From assembly GCA_028583605.1 (NCBI GenBank), contig CM053325.1, forward strand, positions 43,017,435 through 43,081,434: 64,000 nucleotides of DNA, in the 5' to 3' direction. The notes under the pieces are model-generated. The model was not told the origin of the DNA and made no database searches. It saw nothing but the letters and a program-made list of their open reading frames with translations. Position numbers and translations under genes: made by a program. Below, piece by piece: positions 22,508 to 35,284 of this stretch; position 1 is the first letter of the stretch; each line of letters begins with the position of its first letter. This stretch comes from Dastarcus helophoroides. Taxonomy: Eukaryota; Arthropoda; Insecta; Coleoptera; Bothrideridae.

Positions 22508-25170
22508 TAGGGGTCGGCAAACCGTGGCTCTTTTAAAAGACAATTGTGGCTCCTTAAATTCACCTAAAAAAAAAATAAATACAAGCTAGAGTGGATAGAC
22601 ACACACAGAAAATGAGTACTCATTAAACAAGTGACCTACAGAAGTCGAAATTTCCAAAAAGAATTTTTGGGAATTTTTACGTTTTGCTTAAATTTTGACA
22701 CAAAAGATGATTTCAAGAAGTATTTTTCCGAAATGTTTCATTGATTTGTAGTAGCATTTTAAAACAACACATAAAATTTGAAATTTCTAGAAAAAGACAA
22801 ATTTGGGGAACCGAAATTACTAAAAAATATTTTTCTTATCATATTAACTTTTTTATTTGTAAATTTTCTACAGCCTTAAAATTTAGTGCAAAAAAGTTGA
22901 ATTACTTTTGTGAGAAAAAAAATATAAATTTACAGAAAAAGACAATGTTCAAGTTCGAAATAAAAGCTGAAATTTCCAGAAAAAGCCTAAAGAGACTTCG
23001 AAACAATTAAGAAAAAAGAAAATTCCGAAAAAATTGAGAAAAAGGAAGAGATTTCGAAAAAATTGAGAAAAAGGAAGCGATTTCGAAAAAAATGAATTTA
23101 TCAAAAGTTCTGAAAAAAAGGTAAAATTTTGGAAAAAAATCGAATGTCGACAATAAATTAAAACCTAGAACAAATTGAAAACCTGAAATTTTTAGACACA
23201 TTTGAATTTTTTGAAAAACTATGAAATATCAAGAGAAATTCTAAAATAAACTGGAAGCTTAAATAAAATTATCGAACTTTAAAAAGGTCGAAGTTTTTCA
23301 GAGAAAAAGAAAAAGTCAAATTTTAGGAAACATTTTATGGCAAAAGTCAAAATTTTAAGAAAAGCTGGAAATTTTGACAAAAAATTTGCAATTTTTCAGA
23401 GGAATTGAAATTTTAAGAAAAGACAATTTGAAGAAAAACCAAATTTTGTGATAATATCAAATTTTGAGAAAATTGGTAAAATAATTTCGAAAGAAAAGAG
23501 AATGTCGATAAAACTTCCAGTTTCGAAAAAAGTATGGAATTTTAAAAGAAGGTCAAAATTTCCCAGAGAAAGTTAAATTTTAAGAAAAGAATCAAATTCT
23601 GAGATTTAAAAATAGATGAATTTAGTTCGAAAATAAAAGTTGAAATCTCCAGAAAATACCGAATTTTGGAAAAAGAGATTTCAAAAAAACTGAATTAAGT
23701 TAAAAGTTTTCAAAAAATATAAAATAAAATAAAACGTCGAATTTCGACAATAGATTAAAACTGAGAATAAATTTAAAGCCTGAAATGTTTAGACACATTT
23801 AAATTTTGTGAAAAATTGTAAAACTTCGAAAAGAGAAATTGTAAAAAAATTACAGCTTAGAAAAAATCGTTAAACTTTTAAAAAGTTACATTTTTCCAGA
23901 GGAAGTTAAATTTTGGGAATAAATTTGAAATTTAGAAAACAGGACGAATTTAAAACAACTCCAAATGTTCAGATAAAATCGAATTTTGATAGAATTGGTA
24001 AAATAATTTCGAAAGAAAATACAATGTAGATACAGCTTCCAGTTTCGAGAAAAATGTTGAACTTTCAAGAAAGGTTAAATTTAAAGAAAGAATATTAAAT
24101 TTTGAGATTAAGTCAAACATTTTGAAAATTGACCAATTTTGTCGAAAAAAATTGCAGCTTGCAGAGACAATAAAATTTCGAATTTTCATAAATATTCGAA
24201 TTTTGCGAAACAAGTTTAAATTTGTAGAAAATAAATAAAAGTTTAAATGTTTAGTAAAAGTCATTATTTTGGCAAAATGTCCAAATTTGGAAAAAGGACG
24301 AATTTTAAAAAGATTACAGAAATGTCGAGAAAAGTGTTAGAGTATTGAAGGTCAAAGTTTACCAGAAAAAGTCAAATTTTGAGATTAAGTCAAACATTTT
24401 GAAAATATTTAGATCAATTTTATCAAAATGCCTATCAAGTCCAGATTTGTAGAAAATAAATAAAAGTTTAAATGTTTAGTAAAAGTCAATTTTAGGGAAG
24501 ATACCGAAACTTGGTAAAAAGACGAATTGTAAAAAGAATGTAGAAAGTTCTAGAAAAAAGCTGGAATTAAGAACAAAGTCGAAAAAATGTACTTCTGGAA
24601 AAAAGTGATCTTTGAGAATAGATCTAAATTTCGAAAAAAGATAACTTTGAAAAAATAATCGAAATCTACAAAAAATATTTTACATACATCTTTGATTACT
24701 TCAAATTTTTACCTTTTCTATTAAAAATTCGAGAAAAGATGATTTTTTGGGAAATAAATCGAATCTTCCAGCAAGTCAAATTTAGAAAAAAGTGAACGTT
24801 TTTACAAATTGTCGAGTTTTAAGAAGAAAGAAAGATTTGGGGTAAAAGCCTAATTTTAGGAACAAAATAGATATAAAAAAGAAGACTAAGATAGAGAAGA
24901 GTTAAAAAAGTCAAAGTTGCGAAAAAAAGGCAAATTTTAAAGTAAAGGCTAAATTTTGAAAAATAAAAGGTCTTTTGGGCAGAATATATTTTCGTTTGAC
25001 CACATGAGTCAGAGGAGTCTCTCTCTGTCCCATATTTTGTCTGATTTACCTGATTTAATTTTGAAATAAAATGTAAAATAATAAATAACAATTTGGGGCT
25101 CTTTGAAATTTACGAAATCAATGTTTTTATTGCGTCTGGCTCTTTCGGTTTAAAAGTTTGCCGACCCCTG
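22508..25170. mobile_element. hAT-like element with 8-bp target duplication and quasi-repetitive interior
   Basis: The left end is TAGGGGTCGGCAAACC and the inward-reading right end is CAGGGGTCGGCAAACT. It is flanked by GTATAAGT (22500-22507) and GTATAAGG (25171-25178), a 7/8 match to an 8-bp duplication as hAT elements make. The subterminal GTGGCTC/GGCTCTTT words also fit hAT ends. The interior (about 22.6-25.1 kb) has no transposase motif; it is a dense array of AAATTT(C/T)GA(G)AAAAA words on one strand. The uninterrupted target exists at 40.37 kb. This is a non-autonomous insertion. Confidence 0.82.
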
Positions 25171-26230
25171 GTATAAGGCATATTGAGCTCAATAATAATA
25201 TTTTGGTGTGTAGTATCTCCAGTTTATCGTTGACCCATTCTTTCTGACTCTCCCTGTAGTGTACGAAATTAAAACATTCGTATCAGTCCTGTGTTGTCCT
25301 ACATCGATCCATAAAAACTAAAACTCTCAACCTTGCCTTGCTAGCCATAACTAAAGAAGCCGTATATCAGTATCCTTTGCAGATCCAGTACCAAATTCAA
25401 ATGTGATATTGTTAAAAGAAAAACTCACTAAACTAGAAATTACCTGTCTCCATCATCAATGGACCAGCTCTACCTTATAATTGAGAAAGAAATAAATTTT
25501 GTCAACTTGATATATGTTTTAACCGGTGACACCGTGCCATGTACACTAGTGTCTTTATCTTAAAAACTTACACTGCTATGATTTCCTCAAATATGATACA
25601 ACTTCCAGTAACTTCAAGAACTAAAGTTCCCTTAGCAAAAGAAGACTTATGTGATGTTGCATTTGCTTATAGCCTGTAAAATAAGATATTCCCCTGTATA
25701 ACAGCTGAGTATCTGGAAATATTTGGGAGTTGGATTTTTCATTTCTTTATTTTCTTTATTTTTAAAGAAATATTTTTCAAATAAAAAAAAATCAGGAAAG
25801 TACTCGGGCTCCTAATAAGACCATTTCACTAACACACCTAAAACTTATCCAACTATTAGAGGCTAAAGTAAGGGAGGAAATAAAAATATCTTCGCCTGTC
25901 TACATGTTAATGATTATGTTTTGATCTTCGTTTTCAGTAAATAAAATGCATAAACGCTAGGAACTCGATGATTTCCAGAGAGAAATGTGTACACTCATAA
26001 AACGATGTGAATATAGCCTTACTTCTTTTTTCCTGTTCTTAGACGTTTAGCAGAAATGAACTAGACAACTCCATTTTAAATTTGATTGCAATGAAACTAT
26101 ATGTAATCTAAAAACGACGCATATAGAAAATGCGTACCAGGTAACATATAATTTGGTAGCCATTTTGAATATATGTATATGAATATTTATACGTAAAATT
26201 ACCCTAATTTAAATATTTTGGTAGTCTCTC
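25171..26230. other. Flank of the hAT-like insertion, no gene seen
   Basis: The first 90 bases (to about 25260) continue the dispersed repeat that hosts the hAT-like insertion, matching 40371-40450 (GAGCTCAAT, ATATTTTGGTGTG, CCCATTCTTTCTGACTC). No coding region was recognised in the rest. Confidence 0.55.
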
Positions 26231-26570
26231 CAAAATTTAATACTGCGCCGACTTTTATTGAATAAGTTTTTTGAATTAGAATAGCAGTTTTAAAATTATA
26301 TATGCACGAATAGTGTGTCAGTACAAATTTCATAAAAGGGGCAAAAAAGTTCCCCTTTTTGGCTGTCAATTGCTGCTATACATGGTAACGAATTTTAAGT
26401 TGTGGGTATATTGATTTTAATCAGAATTTAATGCTCTACAATTCTTGTAATAACTATTTATTCCGTAACAAGCACCGTTTAGGAGTTATCACTGAAAAAT
26501 AGGAAAAAGTGCAAAGATCTCGACGTCTTTTTTTGGGCTAGAAAGTTAAGCGCACCCCGTTAGACCGCTT

Positions 26571-28858
26571 CAAATTCACATTACTTATATTTAACATTAA
26601 ATAATGGCACTAAAACAATTTTTAGCGAATTATTTCACCAAAAAAACCTAATTTGACTGCTCTAATGTTGAAATTATATTAAATATTTTGGAACTGTATA
26701 GAGGTGCGGCATAATTAAAATATCAAATATCAAACGGAACTGGAAATTGAATCTTATAAAATTTGGGCCTACATAACTACATCTCTTAAGGACTGTGATG
26801 GGGCACTGACTATTATTTTTCGTGGTTCCATCTAATTCATATCTAAAACTACCTAAAAAATCTAATATATTTAAATTATTTTTAGAGTGTACAAATTTGC
26901 GCAAAAGCGACATAAAAATAAATGCTTTAGATTTTACTTTATACAAAGTACATGTGAGCAATGCGAAAAAATATGTAGGAAGTGAAAATGTACGTTACAC
27001 CCAGACTGGTGAATAGGAAATAACGTCCATTTAAACCAGCAGGATAACAGTAATGGGATTCGTAAAATGACCAACAAGGTTATTAGGGATGATATACGCA
27101 AACATCTTAGTACACAGTGTTTACGATAGGGCAGCTTTAATGTACGTTCTTTTTTATTCCTTTCCTGAAAAGTTTTCGTACAGGAAATAACGAACATTTC
27201 CGATATTCGAAATGCGTATAATAAAAACTTGCTTAGTTCGTACCAAAGTGTGTACTATGAAAACTTTAACCTCAATGATCTTTGGGAAGTTAAGAGCAAG
27301 TTCATGCAAAAGATATTAAACTCGAAATATTTAAGGGAAAGTCAATAACATTTACACACTCTTTCTTTCGCTTGCCGCTAAGATACAGTATAAATAAGAG
27401 TATTTCACCTTCGAATACATCACAAAGGAGTAACCTGTTGACCGAAAGAAAACAAATTGCAGACGTCTGTCGAATTGTATGTATAAAATAAGATTGAAAC
27501 CCTCGAGCACATACACTTGTTTCTCAAAAAAAAACAATTCAATATAAACTATGTCGAGTTCCAAAAAAATTCTTAAATATACCGTTGAAACCTCGATGCA
27601 TCAAAGTCATAATAAATTATATAGATAAAAAACTTCTTATTTAATAAAACAAAACAAAAGAAACATAACTTGGTTTCTCGATTTTATACATAAAACAAAA
27701 TTAAATTGTGATTTTTAATTTAGGAAATTTCATTTAACCACCAAAATACTTGGTTATCTTCGACTAGATTCTAATGGGGACTCATTGGGTGTCTGTCGAT
27801 TATACATTTTTTTTGAGTTTGCTTTTGGTAAAGATGGAACTTTACTTGCATGATCCAAATGCAAATAATTCGTATACGATGTGGAAATCTCCCCAAAATA
27901 TTATGAAGATTGCAAAATAGTAAACAATTCTGATAAGAGAGATAGTTGAATTAATTATTTTCTTTGCTAAATGTCACATTGGTTACCATGAATTAGATCT
28001 AATCTATAAGTGTTAAAATGGCCTTATTACACAACAATTAAATGCTTTTTCCACAAAGCAGCGAAGCGCCTGAGGTTTCAGGGGTAATTAAAATAAACGT
28101 ATTCGAATTAGTTCTCATCGAGGGAAATTATTAGGCAAATACACGAAGCTGCTGTCGAAATACTGCTTGGTATTGGAGAATGAAACAACCGGATATGAAT
28201 TAGTAAGCAGATTCTGATAGAACTAAAATGAAATATTCAATTTCCATGGATTTTCATTATGCTGTACGTACACACAGTAGAAAAGCATCTTGTGGAATGT
28301 GTCAAGAGCAAAGTTTATTTATTAAGCACTATTTAAATTCATTTTTTAAGATAAACATAACAAACAACCGCTTTATTCTTCTGTCTTATTTGTTGTGGGC
28401 ATCTCATTACAGATATAAAGATTATATTTATTGAAATTTAAACCTTTTATCAACATAAGACAGGAGTCAACGTTAATGTTTTATTTCAGAGATTACAAAT
28501 GTTTGAGAATAGATAACTTTCAAGAATTCATTTTTTTGTAAAAAAATGTACATTATTTACGTCTTTGTTTTTGAATATCTCTAATATTAAACATTGAAAT
28601 ATTTACCGCAATTTAAATATACTATTATTGAATAAATGAACAAGTAATGAATGAATAAATGAGAAACCAAAAAGTTAAAAAAGACCAAAAAAAGGATTCA
28701 GCCAATATTAGAAATATTTTTTTTTTAATTTTGCTCTTTCTTTTGTTTAATCACATCTTCGTTTGTTTTTTTATCGAGTAAATCTTATTAATATCGTTTG
28801 TGGTCGACATTTGTCAACTATGCCCGTGAAGTACCGAAACTCAACTGAATATCATTTT
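26571..28858. other. Stretch without a recognised gene
   Basis: Frames at 26674-27197 (both strands) and 27352-27564 carry no motif I recognise and overlap each other. No repeat ends were found. It may contain diverged host or transposon sequence that I cannot classify. Confidence 0.45.
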
Positions 28859-28865
28859 CAGAGAG

Positions 28866-29014
28866 ATACTGATACTGTATCTGTCTAAAGATGATGGCTT
28901 GCCTATCGAAACGCGTTAGAGCAACCTTTGTTGTATTTTTTAACCTTTTTTGGTTTCAGGGGACGAGATTTGTATTTCAATTTTTAAAGATAACCAAGGA
29001 CCAGTCCGTTCCAC
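28866..29014 (+). mobile_element. PLE tail, family A, single copy with damaged hammerhead core
   Basis: The sequence runs from the core region through CGAAACGCGTTAGAGCAACC, GGTTTCAGGGGAC and AACCAAGGACCAGTCCGTT, ending at the family terminus CCAC (about 29014). The core reads CUAAAGA where the intact copies have CUGAAGA, so an invariant G is lost and cleavage is unlikely. There is no inverted partner here. Confidence 0.75.
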
Positions 29015-29473
29015 AAAAAAAAGTCATTCTAAAATTTGACAAGTAATCTAAAAAATGGAAGAATTTATTAGGTGCCCTATTTGAAAAACTAAGGTTAGTT
29101 AGAGTTCAGGCTAAATAGAATACTCTAGATTCTAGATAGTTGAAAATATTTTACAGGAATGCACAACGAAAATAGAGGTAACTTTTGTAACACAATATTT
29201 TTTCTAAAAACTAACTCATAACGATGCAATGGGGCATTTATTCTTAAGTAGGACACACTGTATGATACTTTATGAAATCAATTAAATGGTAACAGTACAA
29301 ATCTTTTGTAATGTATAGAAAATATGCTTTACTCCATGGAAATTATAATATATTATGCTAGAAAAAATACATTATTTTTCAAACCTTTCTACAAATGTAA
29401 CTGGAGGGTTGTAACGTGATTACATGATTCTCCATTGCCTTGAATAGTTTCTGCCCGAACGCGAATAGGAACG

Positions 29474-29715
29474 TATTGGCCCCATAATGGAGCTTTAAAG
29501 TGTCAAAAATATATTTATGCTACATAATGTAGCTCCATTAAGCACATCTAGGTCTCGATGTGCCGTTAAAAAGATGAATGCTCACATTATTAGAAAAGCA
29601 ACGGCGAATGTTAACTCCCCTTGTTAAATGTAGAGTCCCATATATTTTTAAAGCAGAACTTTGGGATTATTCAGAACAAATGTTTCGACCATTTTAACGG
29701 CTCTCATCAGAAGTA
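29474..29715 (-). mobile_element. PLE-like tail fragment with hammerhead-like core, family C
   Basis: The minus strand around 29674-29710 reads CUGAUGA, then GAGCC and GGUC enclosing a loop (helix II with a bulged G), GAA and ACAUUUGU (a 3-bp helix III with a UU loop). Helix I pairing is poor. The layout matches families A and B but the sequence differs, and here there is no extra nucleotide after CUGANGA. Further along (29485-29547) a hairpin TAATGGAGCT...AGCTCCATTA is visible. No coding part is attached. Confidence 0.4.
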
Positions 29716-29719
29716 ATAA

Positions 29720-31130
29720 ATTTTTTAATAAAAAGTCATTTTTACACATACGCCTTTGCTGTTATTTTTAGGCATAATTTAATCAATATTTATAAAATTG
29801 AAATGTTTCTCTGTAACAACTTTTTTTATAAGTTCATATATGAAAACATACCCCAAGACTACCAGGCCTCGTTAAAAAAATGCTAAAGCACAACTTTTGA
29901 CAACTTTTTTGTTTTTCATTTGTATTTGTATTTTCAAAGCTATTAAAGATTGATAATCACAAGTATTAAGAAAATCCTTATGGACTTCGGAATTTGCATA
30001 GAGTTATAAAGCTGTACGAGGCAAGGATAAATTATTTACTAGTTTTTTGGTCACTTTAAAAGTGTGTTAAATTAAAAACGATGTTTTATTTAAATAATTG
30101 TTTTACTCAATTTTGTTTAAGCTAATATTTTTATTTAATGTCAAATATTACAAAAATTAGCTTGTCGCAAATATTTTCCAAATAATGAATATTATCTCAA
30201 ATTGAAATTTCTGAATTTTTTCAAAATTTGGAACATTTTAACAATATGTATAATTATTTCTAAACTTCGACATTTCTCAAAATTGTATTAAAAATTTTGA
30301 CCAATATTTGAAATACTGACTTGGATTAGAGTTATTTAAAATGTATGACTTTAAAAATTCCGTTTTTTTTGTACAATTTGAGTTTTATTGAAAATTGGAA
30401 TTCTTCTCGAAATTTTTGCTTCAGGAAAATTTTCGACTCTCACAATTTTGACTTTTTTTCGAAATTTTCATTTAATGTTGACTATTTTGAAATTTCCTAC
30501 TTATTTAAAATCTTAGCTTTTTTGTTACACCATGTCAAGGGTAACTAGGGCCAGTAGCAGTATCTCGGAAACGACAAGAGATACTAATAAATGAAGAAAC
30601 AGTTACGCAATAGAAACACTAAGAAAATGACGCTCAGAAACATTTCATGCGATTTTTATTTTCCGAGTTTTTTTAGAAAAACGCAAATTTTCACATTGTT
30701 GTATTTCATCTTTTATGATGTTGATACTAATGATAAAGCAAATCTAATGAAACTTTATCACTCTAACTTTAAAAGAGCTTAAATAGTGGGTCGTTAGTTT
30801 TTTCATTCGATGTTTCGTCTTTGATTTACTTTAATATTTTAAATACAGTCGTAACTTTTTATTGCAAATTTTAGAAGCCTGTACACCGTGTTCAATTTAA
30901 GACCCACTCTTTTTGAACATCATTTGCGGAGTCAATAAACCAATAATTTTGAAACCTTATATGAATTTCTACGTAATTTTTTCCAGAATTTTTACCTTTT
31001 CACAAAAAAAAAACAATTGAACTAGGAGAGAGTAGTTACAGATATAGGTTGTATTTCTTTTTAATGGAAGACCCTGTATATTTTTAGTTACCATAGTTGT
31101 TTGGATAGCGGGTTGAATTTCCTTTAAAAA
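29720..31130. other. AT-rich stretch without a recognised gene
   Basis: No coding or RNA gene is recognised. AAATTTTGAC-type words recur at 30180-30530 as in the low-complexity tracts elsewhere. The frames at 30345-30782 are taken as chance. Confidence 0.45.
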
Positions 31131-32049
31131 TATATCGGGTGTAACAACATCATGGTACAAACGCTATTTTTTTCTTTAATTATGAAGATACAATTTTCAA
31201 ATTCACTACACTTGATGTATTTATGAAATGTCAAATTTTGACATAAAAATAACATTCCTACTGCTGTCACTTTCACTAAAACAATTTTTGAATTTTAAAT
31301 GGTACATCCTGTATATTAATACATTTTTGAAATTTGCACGAATTTCCGAATACAATACACCTAAAATGAGTAATTTTTAATGCATCGAAAATTTTTTTGC
31401 TCCTATTTTATTTTTTAATATAGAAGGCTATGACTCATTCTCATTAATTATAATGAACCACATTAATATTACAAAAATCAAATCACGTGGTAAAGTTGAT
31501 AAAAATGGTTTTTATATTATAACTTCATTTTCTTAAATGGAACCGTAATGGTACTATGGTACCGTCAGAAAGTATAATTAATGGCATATCTAACTATATT
31601 TCTATTTTTGCTGTGAAATGAAGAAAACTGAAGTTACAGCCAAAAGGATTCAGAATATTCGGTTTTAATTTATTTAAAAATTTATTCAATAAGAACATAA
31701 AATTGATATAGAAAACAAATTAAGTTATTGACAGGGTAATTCATGACCTTCTAGGTTGAAAAATAAAATGGGGCCAAATAAATTTTGGATCTTTTAAAAA
31801 CCACTAATTTTATGTGTATTGTATTAGGAAAATTGTGCAAATTCCAAAAATTTAATAATATACAGGGTGTTTTATTTAAAAATCAAAGGTTAGTATCAGT
31901 TCTAGCGAAAGTGACAGCAGTACGAATGTTATTTTTATGCCAAGATGTGACATTTTATAAGTACATTAGCTATAACAAATTTAAAAATTATATCTCCGTA
32001 AATAAATAAAAAATAGGAGATGTAGTATGATCCTGTTCCACCCGATATA
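31131..32049. mobile_element. Foldback/MITE-like inverted-repeat element (FB4)
   Basis: TATATCGGGTGTAACA at 31131 is mirrored by CCCGATATA ending at 32049. The arms match over about 260-280 bp, sharing AAAAATAACATTC, TGCTGTCACTTTC, CCTGTATATTA and TTTGCAC. The middle (about 31390-31780) has AGAAGGCTATGAC, a phrase also present in the inverted-repeat element at 48.8-50.2 kb, so the two may be relatives. A further partial copy (ATATACAGGGAGTTCTATTT) lies at about 32328. No transposase frame was found. Confidence 0.65.
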
Positions 32050-32823
32050 ACACTTGATATATCTAGCATTAACCGTTTATGATGTAAACGTGGTTGTATT
32101 TTGACATAAATAATAAACGCACTGTCACTAACTTCAATCGAACGCTAAGCTGGTCATTATTTTCTCTCAAATAAGTAACGTTGCAGTGTGGGATTCTTAA
32201 AATTTAATAATTTTTGAAAATTATTAAATGTAATAACACGCGAATTATAACCACATTTAAATCGTTTAATCCAAGATTTTTCAAATGTTATATATTCTTC
32301 GTAAACAAAATTCTCTATCCAATAATATACAGGGAGTTCTATTTGAAAAAAATCTATTTAAAAAAATAAAATTTATATCCGTATCCTTTTTCTCTCACGC
32401 TCAATTTTTTTCTTCTTGTAAAAGAATGAAAAAAAATTACGTAGTAAGCCATATAATGTATCAAAATTATTGGCTTATTAACTCATCAAATGATAATCAA
32501 ATATGGTGCGTTTTAAATTAAACACTGTGTACACACCACTGGATTCACCACCCCCTAAAATAGACTTTGATCAAATTTTATGGAAAACTTTTAAGTAATA
32601 AGGATTTTATCAACAAAGAAAAAATGCATACTTATTATTTTCATAAATTTTTTCTGATAATTGAGACACCGGAAAATCTATTTATCAGAAGGGACCAATT
32701 CAACTGTAAATAATTGTGTCAGTTTGTTTAGTATTAATAATAGTAAACCTTATCTTAAGAGACAGAATGGCAATTGTATGATCTGAATTATTTTATTTTA
32801 ACTTTTCCAAGCATTTTTAGATA
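32050..32823. other. Stretch without a recognised gene
   Basis: Apart from the short partial copy of the FB4 family near 32328-32350, nothing is assigned. The frame 32285-32521 arises from that repeat and adjacent AT-rich sequence. Confidence 0.45.
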
Positions 32824-33985
32824 TACGAGGGTAAATCAAGTATGAACCGAAATTTCTATCATGTCGCCATGAGGGCGTCGGGAGTATGCACATTCTCTTA
32901 GACATGTTATGTGGACATATCATGTGACTTCCTGCGCTCAAGCCAATTTCGTTCTCGCCGTTCGTCAGTTGTAAATACAATGGGTGAGCACGAGGTTCAT
33001 CCGCGCGTTGTGTAGCGCATTATTATTAAATTTCTTGACGTTGAAGGTATAAAGCTTGCCGAAATTCTTCGTAGACTAGAAGCACAGTTTGGGAATACTT
33101 GTTTAAAGAAAATTCAAGTGTATAATGGCAATACAAATTTTTGGAAGGACGAACTCAAGTTAAAAATTAATCCCAAACCCGTCGTCCTCGGACCAGTGTG
33201 ACTGCAAACAAGATTACCGATGTTCAACGCCTTTTGGAAGGTGATATCCGTTTAACTATTGGTGAAATTGCAGCTCAGATAGAGATAAGCTTTGGGAGTG
33301 CTCAATAAATCATCATACATCAGCTAACATTTCGAAAAATTTCTTCCAGGTGGGTACCTTGTGTTTTGCCTGAAGAACAGAAACAACAACGTCGGGAGAT
33401 TTATCAGCGCAATCTTGGACATTTTCAACGTGAAGGTGGTGGTTTTTTGTAATGTACCGTTACGTGTTATGAGACTTAGATTCACCATTACACCTCTGAA
33501 TCTAAATAAGCAAGCATGGAGTGGAAAAGTGTTTTGAGATTTTAAAGGAGTTGTGCACATCGATTTTCTACATGAACATAGTGCGGTTAATGCTGCCTAC
33601 TAGCGGATGAAGCAAAACGTGCATATTGGTGGAAAAGGCACGAATTTTCGGTCACAAATGTGATTTTGCTTCACGACAAGGTCTGTTCCCACACAGCCAA
33701 TCTGACTCATCAACATTAGAACGCCCTCCTTATAGTCCCAACTTATCACCATGCGATTATCATATGTTTGAGCTACTGAAAGAAGCTCTAGGAGGTAAGC
33801 GATTCTATGATGATACTGCTGTTGAGACATTTGTGCGCAATGGGATGCAAATACGCCTCCCTTCTTTTAATGATGATGACATTAAAAACTCCCTATCCTT
33901 GGGGAAAAATAATTAACAAAATCAGGAAATTATGTAAAAATATGGTTAATAACTTTCATTTATGTATCTTGTAGCAATAAATTTT
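32824..33985 (+). pseudogene. Mariner-family transposase, dead copy A
   Basis: A terminal repeat CGAGGGTAAATCAAGTATGA begins after TA at 32824-32825, and an ATG at 32980 starts a mariner reading (MGEHEVHPR, then KFLDVEG, GEIAAQIEI). The catalytic region is still readable across frames: the first-Asp motif DETWIHHYT has become YET-stop-IHHYT, so the Asp is lost; ILLHDKVCSHTA keeps the second Asp; YSPNLSPCDYHMF keeps the third, in the D34D arrangement. The 33626-33916 frame covers the end, with LKEALGGKRF. Multiple stops and frameshifts, and a missing 3' terminal repeat, make it inactive. Mariner B follows immediately. Confidence 0.85.
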
Positions 33986-33989
33986 GCGG

Positions 33990-35217
33990 GCAACGTTCAT
34001 TCCATTACCGATTTGTTGTTGTTGTTGTATTGGTACCCATGTCCCGAATATATGTTCACAGTTTCAAGTACGTAGCGTAGTTAGTTTGTTTTTGACAGAT
34101 AAAAAGGTTAGAAGTATTTTGTTGTGCTCGCCAATTTTCTATTTAAAAAATGGAGCAAAGAATTTGCATCGAATTTTGTGTATAAAAATGGAATCAAGTG
34201 CTCTAAAACACTTGAAATGTTGACAATGACTTACAGTGAGTCTGCTCTAAGTAAAATTGTTTACAAGTGGTACAAACTCTTCCAAGATGGACCAAGAAGA
34301 AGCCGACGACGAACCTCGTTCCGGACCTTCCAGCACATCAACAACAGAAGATATCGTTCAAGTTGTGAAGAAAATTGTTTTTGAAAATCGTCAAATTACC
34401 ATGAGAGAAGTTGCTGAGGATGTTGGCATATCAGTCTGCCCGTGTCATGCAATTTTTTCGGATGTGGGCATGAGACCTGTGTCTCATTGTTCCGAAATTT
34501 CTGAATTTTGATCAGGAGAACCGCCGCATGATCATTGCTCGGAAGTTCTTGAATGACGTCAGTGATGATCGTGAGTATATGGTTATGACGTCGAAACCAA
34601 AGTCCAATTGTCCCAATAGAAGCACCCAGTAGAGCCAAGATCGAAAAAAGTACGCCAAATCCGATCAAATGTCAAAGTTTTGCTTACTTTTTTTTCGACT
34701 ACCATGGCGTAGTGCATCAGGATTTTTTACCTGAAGGTCGTACGGTCAATAAGGAGTATTAACATGAAGTTATGCGCCGTTTGCGAGAAGCAATACGAAA
34801 AAAACGTCCGGAATTGTGGAAAAATAATTCATGGCTTTTGCATCATCACGATAATGCACTTGCTCATTCATCTTTGCTTGTAAGAGGTTTTTTGGCCAAA
34901 AACAATACGACAAGCATGCCTCAGCCACCATATTCACCGGATTTGACCCCTGCGACTTTTTCCTGTTTCCAAAACTTAAAAGACCTATGAAAGGACACAG
35001 ATTTGCAACGATGAAATAAAAACTGCATCGCTAGAAGAGCACAAGTCTATACCAACCAAAACGTACTTATGAGAAGTGCTTTGAAGATTGGAAAAAGCAT
35101 TGGCACAAGTGCATTGTATCTGAGGGGGATTACTTTAAAGGAAGCAGTATAAATATTGATGAATAAATAAATATCTTTTCATAAAAATATTATCATATTA
35201 CTTTTTGAAGGACCTCG
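33990..35217 (+). pseudogene. Mariner-family transposase, dead copy B
   Basis: The upstream leader TTTGTTTTTGACAGATAAAAA (about 34087) and then frames reading IEFCVK-like start, KMDQEEADDEPRSGPSSTST (the usual DDPRSGRPST linker), REVAEDVGIS (helix-turn-helix region), LDFLPEG-like, HHDNALAHSS (second catalytic Asp kept) and YSPDLTP followed after a frameshift by CDFFLFPKLK (third Asp kept) identify a mariner of a different subgroup from copy A. The 3' terminal repeat ACTTTTTGAAGGACCTCG ends at 35217 and is followed by TA. The matching 5' terminal repeat is absent. Stops and frameshifts abolish function. Confidence 0.85.
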
Positions 35218-35284
35218 TATATGTACACCTAAAAATCGGTGATTATTTATCAAAATATTTAGTTATCAAAGCATTATTTCTCAA

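Larger units (their letters stand above)
21743..26570. mobile_element. Inverted-repeat pair flanking the hAT-like insertion (FB5)
   Basis: 21743-22090 and about 26235-26570 are diverged inverted copies: CTTAGCTTTCTAGCCC on the left mirrors GGGCTAGAAAGTTAAG on the right, and TAGAATAGCAGTT and GGTAGCCATTTT blocks are shared. Together they may be the ends of one element of about 4.8 kb into which the hAT-like element later inserted. Two separate copies in opposite orientation are also possible. Confidence 0.5.

Noticed and set aside
22741..24264. Several 60-100 codon frames inside the hAT-like element
   Set aside because: They follow from the AAATTTCGA quasi-repeat (F, K, S, I runs) and contain no transposase motif.
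26674..27197. Overlapping plus and minus frames with fairly mixed composition
   Set aside because: No recognisable domain, splice sites or repeat membership; evidence is too weak to call a gene.
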